DNA from: Lutraria lutraria
Taxonomy: Eukaryota; Mollusca; Bivalvia; Venerida; Mactridae
DNA: 64,000 bases
Direction: 5' to 3'
NCBI GenBank assembly: GCA_964023205.1
Contig: OZ026844.1
Span: forward strand, 11,456,790-11,520,789
Shown here: positions 1 to 11,193 of the stretch, in pieces
How the letters are laid out: every line of letters begins with the position of its first letter
Numbering within the stretch: position 1 is the stretch's first letter
Program-made: the position numbers and the translations under genes
Notes under the pieces: generated by a model
Databases searched by the model: none
The model's input: the letters and a program-made list of their open reading frames with translations, nothing else
Told to the model about the DNA's origin: nothing

Positions 1-518
1 ACTGATGGGGTGACTGGCGGTCGAGTGGTAACATGCAGGACTAGTAAATGAAACTTCAAAGATCATGGGAAAGATTCTTAGCTCCGCCTTTAAAATTTCT
101 CAGGAACACCTTTTCAGTGTCCTAGGCACAACAAAGAACCAGGAAAAGGGGTATAAATGCCCGGTTCTCCTTTATCTTATTCCCCCTCTCTCTGAGGCAG
201 CTCTCAAATGACAATAGCTGTCAAAGGGGCCATTAAACAAAAGATAAAAATAGAATAACTGAAGAGAATAGAGATAGAGAGTTGTAAACACAAGTAAATT
301 AAGTAGGGGTGGTTATTAAGGATATGTGGCATAAGTATCATACAAAACAGTCAGTCTTGTTGCCGCAGAGACAATGAAATCCAATCTGGTCAAGTGGACA
401 AATAGACAAAGCAGGAAAACTTTCACCAATGCAAATAGCAAGTTCTTAACACCATCACTTCAATAGAAACATTATTTCAAGCATATACATTCAATAAACC
501 TCGATCTTCTTATCCTAC
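1..518. other. CEP95 intron sequence with a possible SINE tail
   Basis: No exon is recognised. Bases ~170-260 contain a pyrimidine-rich stretch followed by a segment reading AATAGCTGTCAAAGGGGCC and ATTAAACAAAAG. A related segment occurs at 62425-62500, so this is probably the 3' tail of a dispersed short repeat. Confidence 0.35.
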
Positions 519-3500
519 CTTTCTTTTCTTCTACAGGCTTTGTTTTCACCCCAGACTTTATCTTCTTCTGATATTCTTTCTCCTAAAGAGTTATAAAGAA
601 CACTTCTAAATACATTGAACATTTTTCCAACACTAAATCATTTGGACTACTAGTAACCATGATAAGAGATTCAATGTCAAAACTGAAAATATATTCTTAC
701 ATAAAAATATACTTAGAGACTAAATTATTCAACTTCAAAGAGTATTTTTTACATAAAACAAAAGGATGAATACTGACAAATTAAATATAACAACCACATA
801 ACAGGTAAATGAATGGTAGTATGTGTGTATACAAAGTTTATGGAAAAAAGAGAGACATACCATTTCTTTGGCAGATTTTCGGTTTTTATTCATGAGATAA
901 TCAGCTTCATCCAGAAGCTCATCTAAATCTTCTCTATAAATCTTCTGGAGGAACTAGATTAATAATAAATCAAAATCAAACACAATGAAATGCACAAGAA
1001 TTTGAAAAATGGATGCAAAATTATCAATATAGTGACATTTTTCCTCTGAAGACAATACAAGTCCAGACGAATAATCTCATTTACCAAAAACAATCTTTTC
1101 TCAAAGTTATCTTGTTTGTGCCTTGAATATGTTCTAAATCTTCGTATTTTGCATCGAATAACTCAACATATAATTATAAACTTTTATATTTTGCACTGAT
1201 CATTTTGAAATTTGATAAAAATATTGAAAAGGTACTTAAAAATTACATTAGAGTAAATTTAGCTTAATTTCATTTTCTTACCCCTATTTTTTTCTTTCCA
1301 CCATCTTTTTCCTGTTGAACCATCTTCTGTGTATCTCCTAAGGTGTACAATGCTTTGGGTCGATTAGAAAGTTCTGTGTATTTACTCTTCCTGTACTCTG
1401 CGGCAGTTTTAAATCGATCAGGAGAGCCTTCGTCAGATAAATCCGCCAAAATATCACGATACCTAAAATTATACAATTTAAAGAAATTATGTAGACGTGG
1501 TACTAGATAAATGGACAGTCACAAAATTTTCAGATTATGAAATAGACTTAAAATCATGAATCACTGAGAGTATGATAACTGAAATAAGTGTGTAAGGCAG
1601 TAATCTACTTTAAACAGTTTATGAACTTATTTGAAATTGATACAATCAAGGCTAAAATAATAATTGTATTAGGCCATTTGTTTGTTTTTATTTTCTTAAG
1701 GGTCAACCTCATTTGCAATAAAAAAAAAAACAGAATTGTCTTAGTAATAAGTATATTACTGTTTCTTCAATCTGTCCTCATAGCTTGTGTTCTCTTTATC
1801 ACTGTACACATCGTCAAAGGACAGATAACTCCCACTAGCGGAAGTCTTTCCACTGCGACCACTACTTCTACCCCTAGATAGAATAGAAGAAACAACAGAT
1901 TACATATCGGAAGCAAACAAAATTGAAAGGAATTATTTTTGCCAAGATCATTCTTCAAGAGCTAGCGTTTAAATAAAATGAATAAGTGTGATCTGTCTTA
2001 CAACATACTTGAAGGACAGAGTATTGGTCTGTTTAAGTAAGCTTTAAATAAAATTCATTTAAATAATCATCACTCTGAGACAAAAGCGTGATTGAGAGCT
2101 TATATTTGACCTACTTGAGTGGACTAGGTTGTCCAGTACTTGGGCTGGAGTCAGTCAGCGACCTTTCCACTAAAAATGAAACTTTCCTCTTGGCACGACT
2201 AGGTGAAAGCTGAATTGTAAAAAAAAAAAAATAAAGAATAAAATCAAAGGTACAGAACATGAATGGGAAAACATATATAACTAGCATTTTAATACCATAT
2301 TAAACACTTTAAATAATAAACCAACACCAAATAAACAATCACTCAAGATTTTACTGCCGTCAAAAATATTTTTTTTGTTTTTGATCCATTATCATTAACA
2401 CAAATCTAAATGCAATCTGAAGAATAAAATTGAATTAAAAATAAAACTGTAGACACAAGACATACTCGTACATTGTAGAAATTATAGGAGGTTGGTAGTT
2501 TTCTCATCATATCTTAACAACAAGACAAACATAGTGAATAGGAATTACTGAACAGCTGAGAATTAGTTATCTAAATACCTCATTATCAGAGAGCCTATCA
2601 CATGGTTTGGGACTGATTCTTTTAGATGATGGAGATGCACGCTTAGCTGTTCTAGCCCTTAAATTTGCCATGTCTCTTCTAGACCTGGTCTGTCTAGAGG
2701 GCTGATCAGTTCCAGATGATTTAGCAGCACCGACGGCTCTGAATAGGGAAAACACAACTAAATGTATCCTGAGTACATTTATAACAAACAAAAATTAAGA
2801 ACACATTAAGTAATACAGCATCGTATCTTACAACATAGCTGGTGCATTAGTTACATTAGTTCAGTCATTAAATCAGGTTATACTGTTTACAGTTGATGCA
2901 AAAATAATTCATAAACAAATTTACCACCAACTCATTTGTTCTCAGGGCTTAGTAATATTTGACTCTTTGAATTAGTATAATAATGCTTCTGACTCTTGAG
3001 AATTTGAACCAAAGGGTCAAATTTACTTGGTAATTAGTAGGAAATTTTGTTGACTCATTAAATTATCATCAGCTAAGGATCCTTTTGACCCACAAATTTT
3101 GACTTCTAGCAAACACAATCATTCATAAATGAAAGTTGTAAAACATTGGGGTTTTCTTTTAATATGTTCTTCAATATTTATTCAACAAATCATAAATTAA
3201 AATGTTGTCTCAATAATTAAGAATACCTCTGAATCAATTAAGAGGATCAATTTACCTTCTATGAGCATTAACTGTTTCGAGAGTCTCCAACATAGACTTG
3301 GCCCGTGCAGGACTACAATCTACAGCAGCACGTGCCATGGCAGCTGTCTCCTCAACCATATTTTGGAGATGATGAAATGTCTCATCATCCTCCTCATCTC
3401 TTTCCTGTGTCTGACTAGCTGACGGAGGTAACATGTATTTATACCTAGGATCGTTTTCTAATCGACGAATTATATCAGCACGACTTTCTCGTTCCTTCAC

Positions 3501-6384
3501 TAAACCTGAAATAAATTGAGAAAACTTGTGAATCACACCATTAGTCAGTGTTGATGAGTTAAATTTGCAAAATTCATAAGAAATGCAAACATTGATAAAA
3601 CAAATCATACAAAGAGAATTTATATCATGAACAGAATTGTCAAAACATTTGTTCCTAACAGAGCAGTTCCATACTGTAACATGGGTGAAATAAAAACAAA
3701 TTACTTCATGTAGATAATATACATTACAGGGTTCTCGATGTTTGTGGCCAACAGGCCCAAAAGCTAGACTAACAGGCCTGCTAGGGGATGCGCTGATATT
3801 TTCTAGCAATATTTTATAAACTTTTGAGACTCCTAACTGGCCCAAACACATTTCTAAGCGACTAAATTGGCCTGCAGCCTGTTGTTATTGAGATCCCTGC
3901 TGATTATATTCAGTAAACAGAATAACTACCATCATAACTAGAAGGTATCGCTGTAACAGGAGACTTTCTTCCATTTTGTTGTGGTCTAGAAATCTCTGGT
4001 TCAGGCTGTTTTTTATCATCAGGGACACTCCTAGCTTCTTCTGCATTTCGTCTTTGAATAAGTCTCTCTTTCTGTTGTCTTGTAGCTTCAAGAATTCTTT
4101 TTTCTTCAATTAATCTTCTTTCAAGTTCTTCACTCTCTCTGATTAGATCAGTTGTTGAATCAATATCAACAGTTTCTATAAATAGTGATATATCTCTAGA
4201 TGTTTATTGAATAAAACAGAGGAGAAGTCGTCCAAACAGAAACTATCAATTACAAATCGTATTACAAGAATTTGTGAAGCAATTAAGGTTAAATCATATA
4301 ACTATTACAAGAACAATTTTACACCTAGATAATCAGCAGTTAACCCCCACTCCCCCTAAAAAAGTATTTAAAAACATTTATAAGAAGCACAAACCTTTTG
4401 TTGGAGAAAGTGACAAGTCTTCCACAGTTAAATCAATATCATCATTTTTGTTTCCATTCTTTTTCCTTGGTGGACTTGATCTGTGAAATGAGATAGTGTT
4501 AGAGGTTTATTTCTCAAATAATGCGGTTTAGTATAAAGAATACAATATATTTATTAAGTCAAGAAGTCTATGAGGCATGTTAAAGTCTTCAACAAGAAAT
4601 ATAAGAAGCATTCAGCTAACAAAACAAACCTATGATCATAATAGCAGCTGCTAACTTTTATCAACACAAGAGATTCATGACTACATAGAAATAAACAAAA
4701 ACTAAAAACACAAGCACTTCTTAAAATTAATAATCAAGTCTTCATTAAAACATAAGAGACAAATTCATTATGATCATTATGTATTTAAAATATCATAATT
4801 TTTCCATTCAAAATCATAGTATCAGTGCTTACTCTTCCACCCATCGTGCAGTAGGACCACTATTTTTTATTCCTGCAGCTTCGTGTACCAGCTGTTCTCT
4901 TCTTAATTCTGCATCAAGAATTTCATCAATCTGTTCACGAGTGATAAGGTCAGGATCGTCGGTTGTGAGATTTTGGCCATCATCTTCTAAAATTGTAAAT
5001 GAATTGGCTGAATAGTCAAAATAATCAAAAAGAGAACCATTTGAAAACAATGCTACATACTATAAACAGCTTTTAATTGTTGGGAAAAAATCTATATTTC
5101 TTATCTAGAACAATAGAAAAACAATTAGTCTAAGGAAAAAGGATTATTCTTGCCCTAGAATATGTAATTCAGTAATACATATTTATACATACATTACAAC
5201 CTCTCCTTAGGCAACAACCTACAACAACAACATGATTTTTCCCACAGCATAATTTAACATGTAACAACCTCTCAGTAACAACATAATGTTGCTACTCCCA
5301 AATGGTGTGGTTTTGGAGAGATTGCACTGTTTTTATAAATGAATAGCAGAAACACTATTTCTTCATTATCTTGGTAACCTGAATTATCATATGAAATAAA
5401 CTGACAGTCTAAGGTTATAGGTTCACAAATAAAAAAATATACAAACCATCATCTATTGAGACATCACTTTCAATCTTATTCAGCATGTATTCTAACAGAC
5501 CAGAAAATATCTCGGCCAAGTTGTTGATGCCTTCACGACTTCCGTCAATAATATCTGCTCCACTGATGTGAGTAAGAGAGGTGTGTAATACTTCACCAGC
5601 CAAAGAGTCTATAACAATCTGTAGATTATGAATCTCATCTTCACGTGTATTTGAAGACCTTATTATACCTACAAGAAAAGTAAAAACAAGAAATACTATA
5701 AAGTCAAGCACTGCATTATAGCTGTCCCAGAATAATCAATAACAATTCATTGTAGACAAACTACTTTTTTCTGAATGAATTTTCAATTCATCATGTATTT
5801 AACATTTTTTATACACACAGGCATAAATATCCACAAAGTTTTAGCTTTAATATTATCAGTGTCACCCAATTCTATTGAGAGGAAAGAAAACATGCCCTTC
5901 AGAAGAAATAATCATAATGCTGTCAAGTTACAAAAGACTTTAACATACAGACCGATAAGTTAAAAGCCAAAAGTGCTTGTACTGTATTTCAGTATACATC
6001 AAAATAATGAAAGAATTGAATACCTGGCAATTGCTCTCCACAAAGTCCTTCAAACAAAGTAACAAAAACACCAGCTCCTATATCAGCTATTGTATTTATG
6101 TGATTTGACACATGTAATTGGCCAAGAAGATCATTAAGTTTGTTCACTATGGCTGAAAATATAAACAATTTGAGTTAATAAAAATTATGCATTTCTAAAC
6201 TGTTACTTTCCTATCAACTTAGTCTTATAGTTTATAGTTGTAAGAATATGCAGTAAATATCTTAAATCAATAACCATTTATGCATTAATTACAAAAAATT
6301 AACATTATAATAACAATGAGGAAATTAATGTAACACTTTCATACCTCTATCTTCCTCAGAGAAGGTCACAGACTTCGGACCCAT
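519..6384 (-). CDS. CEP95: CEP95 (CCDC45) centrosomal protein, N-terminal and central part, 3' end beyond window
   Basis: Coding exons on the minus strand (high to low): 6407-6345 (ATG at 6384-6382), 6152-6024, 5668-5447, 4986-4833, 4480-4395, 4175-3930, 3505-3256, 2738-2579, 2209-2115, 1873-1760, 1462-1282, 953-861, 582-519. All have AG/GT borders and the phases join without a stop, giving about 611 residues; the last exon ends in phase 1, so more exons lie left of base 1. Residues ~14-130 (including REDEIHNLQIVIDSL, LTHISGADI and EIFSGLLEYM) match the conserved N-terminal region of CEP95, which I take to be a calponin-homology-like fold. Exon 4175-3930 encodes a highly charged helix (ELERRLIEEKRILEA), a likely coiled coil. 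Later exons are Ser/Arg/Lys rich and then helical again (EDLDELLDEADYL). Known role of the family: centrosome/spindle pole protein of poorly defined function. The human protein is about 820 residues, so roughly 200 are missing here. Identity is by remembered family similarity; the exon structure is seen directly. Confidence 0.85.
3715..3902 (-). repeat. Dispersed repeat, copy 1 (inverted match at 16083-16215)
   Basis: Read on the minus strand this begins CAGCAGGGATCTCAATAACA and continues with AACAGGC...CAGGCCAATTTAG. It matches the plus strand at 16083-16215 over about 130 bp with moderate divergence. It lies in the CEP95 intron between exons 3505-3256 and 4175-3930. No family name assigned; no open frame of interest. 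Confidence 0.6.
5194..5330 (+). mobile_element. Tc1/mariner-like MITE, copy A1
   Basis: Begins TTACAACCTCTCC and ends GGAGAGATTGCACTGT, so its ends are inverted repeats of the form (CAG)TACAACCTCTCC. Inside are the shared blocks CAACAACA, ATGATTTTTCCCACAGCAT and GCTACTCCCAAA. Three more copies lie at 9505-9658, 23828-23998 and 61596-61775, all in the same orientation. Ends of the CAGT...ACTG type next to TA suggest a Tc1/mariner superfamily derivative (inference). Confidence 0.65.
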
Positions 6385-6680
6385 TCTTTGAGATTGTAGA
6401 CTCTCAACTGAAAAAGTAATAAATTTTCAAATCAAATCAGTTATTCTTTCAAATTGTATCAAGTGTGCTTAGCAAATCAATCACTTTCAGAAGATTGTCG
6501 ACCATCAAATTTAATATAATAACTAAAATTAACTTACGATTAAGGAAACTCCAATAGGGAATATTTCTTTTAATATGATCACCCACAACTAATAATTGAT
6601 AAGTCAAATAATAACACAGAGATGTTAGAAATATAATGAAAATTTTAGTCCCAGCATGCTAAACCTTACAGCTGAGACTG

Positions 6681-7364
6681 CAGGGTTTTCATTACGAACC
6701 GATTGCTGATAAAATCATTGGTTAAAACTGCAAAAAGAATCGGTTACAATCCCTAAGTTCGAAATACTTTAAAGTAGGTGACTCCCCAGCCAAATCAGTT
6801 ACATTCATAAGAAAATCTGTTGTACTGAATATCAAGGACTCATATACACATGGATACGCAACTGCTAAAAATAGCTCAACGATATCGAGAGACTATCCCA
6901 CAATGCATTGCTATATACTCAGCAATGTCCGACAGTTTTATCGGGGGTTTACAAACTTGATTGTACAAAAAAAATCTGGCAATTGGGCACGGGAAATTGG
7001 TTAAGGATGCAACAAATTCTTTATTTATTACCTTAAAGATTTTGAGATACATTTATAATCCACAATGTCTAAGTATAAGCATTGAAAAATGCATCAGTCA
7101 AATATTTTAAATTCCAAGATGGCGAACATCTATTATAATCCTTTTGCCTCTGAGATTAAACATTTGGAATACCAGTGCCACAGATATTTTTGCTGTTGTT
7201 AACATTCATATCATCATCGATATTTTCGCTATTGTAAACAAGAGCATGAAATCCCGTTGATTAACGTGTCATTACCGCGGGATTTGATTACTTTTAACTG
7301 TTAATACAGAAGTTGCAAATCCATGTATGTATATAAGTCCTTGTGAATATTAATGAAAACCCTG
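6681..7364. mobile_element. Short transposon with CAGGGTTTTCATTA ends, split by a later insertion
   Basis: The left end CAGGGTTTTCATTA (6681-6694) is the exact reverse complement of the right end (7351-7364). The element is flanked by the 5-bp direct repeat GACTG (6676-6680 and 7365-7369). Removing the inner 511-bp MITE (6833-7343) plus one copy of its 7-bp duplication leaves a non-autonomous element of about 166 bp. It lies in CEP95 intron 1. Superfamily not assigned. Confidence 0.65.
6833..7343 (+). mobile_element. CAAGGACT-family MITE, copy a (511 bp, 7-bp TSD)
   Basis: Ends are inverted repeats of about 33 bp: left starts CAAGGACTCATATACACATG, right ends ATGTATATAAGTCCTTG. It is flanked by a perfect 7-bp target duplication TGAATAT (6826-6832 and 7344-7350) and inserted inside the element at 6681-7364. 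It is homologous along its length, in opposite orientation, to 8717-9238. No intact open frame. Confidence 0.8.
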
Positions 7365-7749
7365 GACTGATGACAAAGTTGTAACAACTTCCACTCAGTT
7401 TAACAATATTTCTTTCATTATTTATCTCATATGGTGCCACATATCCCTATTACAAAATATTCAAACATACCAGTATTATTTAAATAGCATGCAGCCAAAT
7501 AATTGTTTGGAAGATAACAATTGTAAACAAAAAGGTTAAGTTCAAATAATCCCAGATTTTTTTTAACAAGCAGGAACACGCATAAAATATAAACATGTAA
7601 AAAATACCATCATGATAAACGCGTATAGGCTGGTAAACGTTGATATTTAATTGCGTGATAGTATCTGATATTACAATTGTTATGCACACGAAAGTAGAAA
7701 CAGTAGAAAACAGACTTAAATACAATTTTATGAAGCAAAATTCACTCAC

Positions 7750-7860
7750 CAAGACTTTGGAGAATCGTAAACAATTGAAGAGTTGTCAAGGGCAGTTACT
7801 CTTACATTGGGTTGTGTATAAAGTCAGACCAGACGGTTCGTGACGGAAACGTAACCTTAG
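7750..7860 (-). other. CEP95: CEP95 5' non-coding first exon (right edge approximate)
   Basis: A strong donor on the minus strand (CTTG|gtgagt, exon edge at 7750) pairs in sense with the acceptor of the first coding exon at 6407. The joined frame runs back from the ATG without another ATG until an in-frame TAA at 7804-7802, so translation should start at 6384. The exon contains a start-stop element (ATG directly followed by TAA, 7807-7802). The transcription start is not visible; the right edge is a guess. Confidence 0.5.
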
Positions 7861-7864
7861 TGCC

Positions 7865-7906
7865 GGGGTCCAGGTAGTTGTATTAGATACAACTACCTGA
7901 GGGGTC
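7865..7906. repeat. Perfect 13-bp palindrome flanked by GGGGTC direct repeats, at CEP95 5' end
   Basis: Bases 7871-7883 (CAGGTAGTTGTAT) are the exact reverse complement of 7887-7899, with a 3-base loop TAG. The palindrome plus one A is bracketed by identical GGGGTC at 7865-7870 and 7901-7906. The arrangement resembles an ends-only transposon relic with a 6-bp target duplication. It lies a few bases upstream of the estimated CEP95 first exon, so it may sit in the promoter or 5' UTR. Confidence 0.7.
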
Positions 7907-8716
7907 GAATAAACAAATTCAAAATCATCGTCGATATGTTACAAGGAGCTGGTCCACGAATGTTAGAAGATGTGATATCATGTCAAAAAGCCCCAAGTTA
8001 AAATACCCCATCGATTGTCAAAAACGCCCCAATAAAAACGCCCATTAGACAGGTTCTCGTTGACTCATTTGTTCGTTCTGTGCATCTACATTAGATAGGT
8101 ACAGTTCCTCTTAAACAGTTCAGAACAGAGACGTACAATACAATTGTAAATGTAGTCTTTGTTCAGATCTACAGTAAATATCCAACAAAAGGTGCATGCT
8201 TCTTAATTTATAACCACAAATGTATTGATATAGTTCCATATAGAACCTTGTAAAAACTCAGCAGTTCATCTACATACAAGGGAGGCAACTCGGTGTATTC
8301 GTTATATCCGATTAGCCTCCCTTTAAACGGTAAAATTCTGTTTAGGATCGATTACAATCTGACTAAAGTATTCGATCTTCCTTACGGCAAGATCTGATGA
8401 CGGCCTATACCAGTTTCTAATTTCAAAAGTCGGAATTTCCATTATCACTATTTATATCTATTTATAATTCAGCCAATCGTATAACTCGTTTCATCGGTAC
8501 TTTGGCCGAATGAACTTTCTACCTGACGATGTTATTTAAACGTTAGTAAACATTAAATTACGTATAACATATTTGTCTGCAACCATTTTTTGATTTTTTT
8601 AGTAATCCTGATCGATTCGGCCATAGTAGTATAGAAAATTTAATAAACACGCATGTCACATACGCGCTATCATTACATTTAGTTGCGTAAGAATAGGTGC
8701 TCGTGATAACTACAAG
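7907..8716. other. CEP95-G6PD intergenic region, first part
   Basis: No gene seen. Bases ~8335-8420 hold a segment (ATCGATTACAATCTGACTAAA, then GATCTGATGACGGCCTATA) that resembles, in inverted orientation, bases ~9340-9425 (GTCGTCTTCAGATCCTC and CAGATTGGAATCGAT). The two probably belong to one dispersed repeat family flanking the MITE at 8717-9238. Confidence 0.4.
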
Positions 8717-9238
8717 CAAGGACTTATATACATACATGGATTCGCAACTTCCGTATTAACAGTTTAAAGTAATCAAATCCCGCGATAATAAGACGTGAAT
8801 CAACGGGAATACAAGCTATTGTTTACAAAAGCGAAAATACGAAAAAATCCGTGATATCCGAATGATAATAACAGCGAAAATATCCGTGGTATTCCGAATG
8901 TTTAATCTCGGAGACGAAAGGATTATAATAGATGCCCGCCATCTTGGAATTTAAAATGTTCAAATGATGCCTTTTTCAATGCTTATACTTAGATTTTGTG
9001 GATTATAAATGTATCTCAATATATTTAAGGAATTTGTTGCATCCTTTACCAATTTCCCGTGCCCAATTGCCAGAGTTTTATTAGTATAATCAAATTCGTA
9101 AACATCCAAAATTTGGGTGTTTACATACACAGCTGTCGGACATTGCCGAGTATATAGCAATGCATTGTGGGATCGCCGAACGATATCGTTTGATCTATTT
9201 TTAGCAGTTGCGAATCCATGTATGTATACAAGTCCTTG
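8717..9238 (-). mobile_element. CAAGGACT-family MITE, copy b (522 bp, 7-bp TSD)
   Basis: Starts CAAGGACTTATATACATACA and ends ATGTATACAAGTCCTTG, about 33 bp of inverted repeat. A perfect 7-bp duplication CTACAAG flanks it (8710-8716 and 9239-9245). It is inverted relative to copy a at 6833-7343, so the pair brackets the CEP95 5' end. An open frame of 66 codons on the minus strand (9160-8960) is present but not recognised, and copy a does not keep it. Confidence 0.8.
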
Positions 9239-11097
9239 CTACAAGTCAAATATTGTTTTTGACTGCGGTTAAAAATAGAATCAGATCACTTTCAGAATTA
9301 TGAAAGTAAGGCGCTGATTGGCTAGTGGAAAAGGTCACTTGAGGTGACCTTCTATAGGTCGTCTTCAGATCCTCATAGCGTAGCGGGTTTGAGGATATGA
9401 TTTTAATCAGATTGGAATCGATTAAAATTGTGAAAATCTCTCAATTATAGACCTTTATGTCACAAATATGTTGATCATTTAAAGATGGAGATGTTGACTT
9501 AGAGCACAACCCTCTCTGGAGTAACCATCTCCCTTCAGCATGATTTTTCCCACAGCATGATTTAACTATATATTAACTTAAAGTCTCCAGCTAGGCGGCA
9601 ACAACTTCTCAACAACAACATAAGCAAACGCTGTTGCTTTGGACAGGTTGTACTGTATCTAAATGTTCATACAGTGGGTCGGGGCATGTGATATATAGGA
9701 TAACAGGAGTACATGTTACAGGTGCGCAAATGTAAAACTCAATGCGTGCATGGAGTCATTTAAGTGGGATCTGATATAATGTAAATGTACTTTTATCATT
9801 TAACACAATTTGCGTTTTAAACTTCTTTTAGAAGTTTTTAATACGCATGTAAGTTCTGTGTTATCTTAAAAATTTCAAGTTTTGATACTAGTATAATTAT
9901 GTATTTCATTCTTTCAAAGGTATCAAACCACATTTTTATACATGTACAAGGAGTAGGGTTTAGATGTCGCATGATTATATAATATCCTAGATGTATTATA
10001 TGCCCATGTACGCTACCATTTGTATATATATAATACCCAAGGTAAATGTACTCTACCACAGTGAGTACCATTACATAATATACAAGACAAATGTACTTAA
10101 CCATCTACTAAAATACATGCATATTGAAAGTGTAGGGTAGATATAATATCCAAGGGGTAACATCTGTATACACATGTAAAAGAGTACAAGGAATCTTACC
10201 ATTTATATAAATAATATATCCAAGGTAAAGGTCTCTTCCATCATATATAATCCAGTCAGGGAAACATTGGACCTAGACAAAATTGCAAAAGAATAATAAT
10301 TATCCAAGGCAAAGGGACCCCATCATTTTCAGACAAGACAAGGGTCCAATACCATTTAAATTAACATGCATACGCAGTAGGGTATTTCGTAATTTAACTT
10401 CCAACTGTGAGGTATGTCACCCTTTCCGTGTTTTACCATTAAAAGAGACATCTACTCGAAGCCTTTGGCCATGAACTTTGTCCCAGTGGGCAAAGGTCTA
10501 ATATGTTGTTCATTTTGTGTTAGTGTTTTAGCAATTTAAACTGTTAACCTTACAAGTATCATAATTAAGTATTCATTCGCACGTAAATTTCATTCATAAA
10601 CTCAATCTGAACTCCTCGGCGTTTGTCTAAAGAAAGTGCGTATTTCTCAGTTACGGAAATGGCCGAGTAGTTACGATTGTCATAAACTGTTGAGGCAACA
10701 AAAATATGTGCAAAAGGTTGTAATTTCTCACCGTATGTCATGTCTTTTAGCATTAGGAAAAGAAGTATTTTTTCCAGGCAAACAGTTAAAAGGTGTAGCT
10801 TTTCCTTGGTAAGTGTGGATAATGGCATAAAGATGTACATTGTGTCAACACCGCATATTCTTGACCTCCAAATTTTAATTTATATTGATGATAACACAAG
10901 CCTGCAAGTACTCTCAGTGCTTTGATTTTAATTCGGTTTTTGTCTGTAGACCGGATGAGACAAGGACCGGATGAGACCGGGACCGGCATATAGTATCCCC
11001 CTTCCAGTATTTAGTAGTGTGATACCTTGATAACGGATCTGTCTGTCCTTTATACTTGTCCCGGAAGCGTTCCATCTGCAGCAGAAATCAAAATAAA
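9239..11097. other. Intergenic region and putative upstream region of G6PD exon 1a
   Basis: Holds a mariner-like MITE (9505-9658) and an AT-rich stretch at ~9950-10480 in which phrases like ATATCCAAGGTAAA recur imperfectly. Near the G6PD start GACCGGATGAGAC occurs twice (10949-10961 and 10965-10977), followed by GGGACCGG, and an ETS-like CCGGAAG lies at 11061-11067, 31 bp before the exon 1a ATG. No TATA box is obvious. These are candidate promoter elements only. An unrecognised 91-codon open frame lies on the minus strand at 10840-10565. Confidence 0.4.
9505..9658 (+). mobile_element. Tc1/mariner-like MITE, copy A2
   Basis: Starts CACAACCCTCTCTGGAG and ends ACAGGTTGTACTGTA. It shares CATGATTTTTCCCACAGCAT and CAACAACAACATAA with the copies at 5194, 23828 and 61596, same orientation. 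Confidence 0.65.
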
Positions 11098-11193
11098 ATG
11101 TCCAAAACCATTGATCCGTTGTCTGTCATTCGACAAACTGTTGAAAAGAAAGGACTTGGTGCCAGTCACGTTTTCGTGGTCTTTGGCGCATCA
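11098..11193 (+). CDS. G6PD: G6PD alternative first exon 1a
   Basis: ATG at 11098 opens 32 codons ending [10 protein letters not shown], followed by donor gtaagta. The exon ends in phase 0, exactly where exon 20078 begins GDLAKKK, so the NADP+ loop GASGDLA is completed by splicing. An open frame continues upstream to 11056 but has no earlier ATG. The human N-terminus has a similar hydrophobic strand before GAS. The first intron to exon 2 would be 8.9 kb. Confidence 0.85.

Noticed and set aside
7871..7900. Resemblance of GAGGTAGTTGTAT-like sequence to the let-7 seed
   Set aside because: The stem is only 13 bp with a 3-base loop and lacks the rest of the microRNA; the flanking direct repeats fit an insertion relic better.
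8960..9160. 66-codon open frame inside MITE copy b
   Set aside because: The homologous copy at 6833-7343 does not keep the frame and no family was recognised; probably chance.
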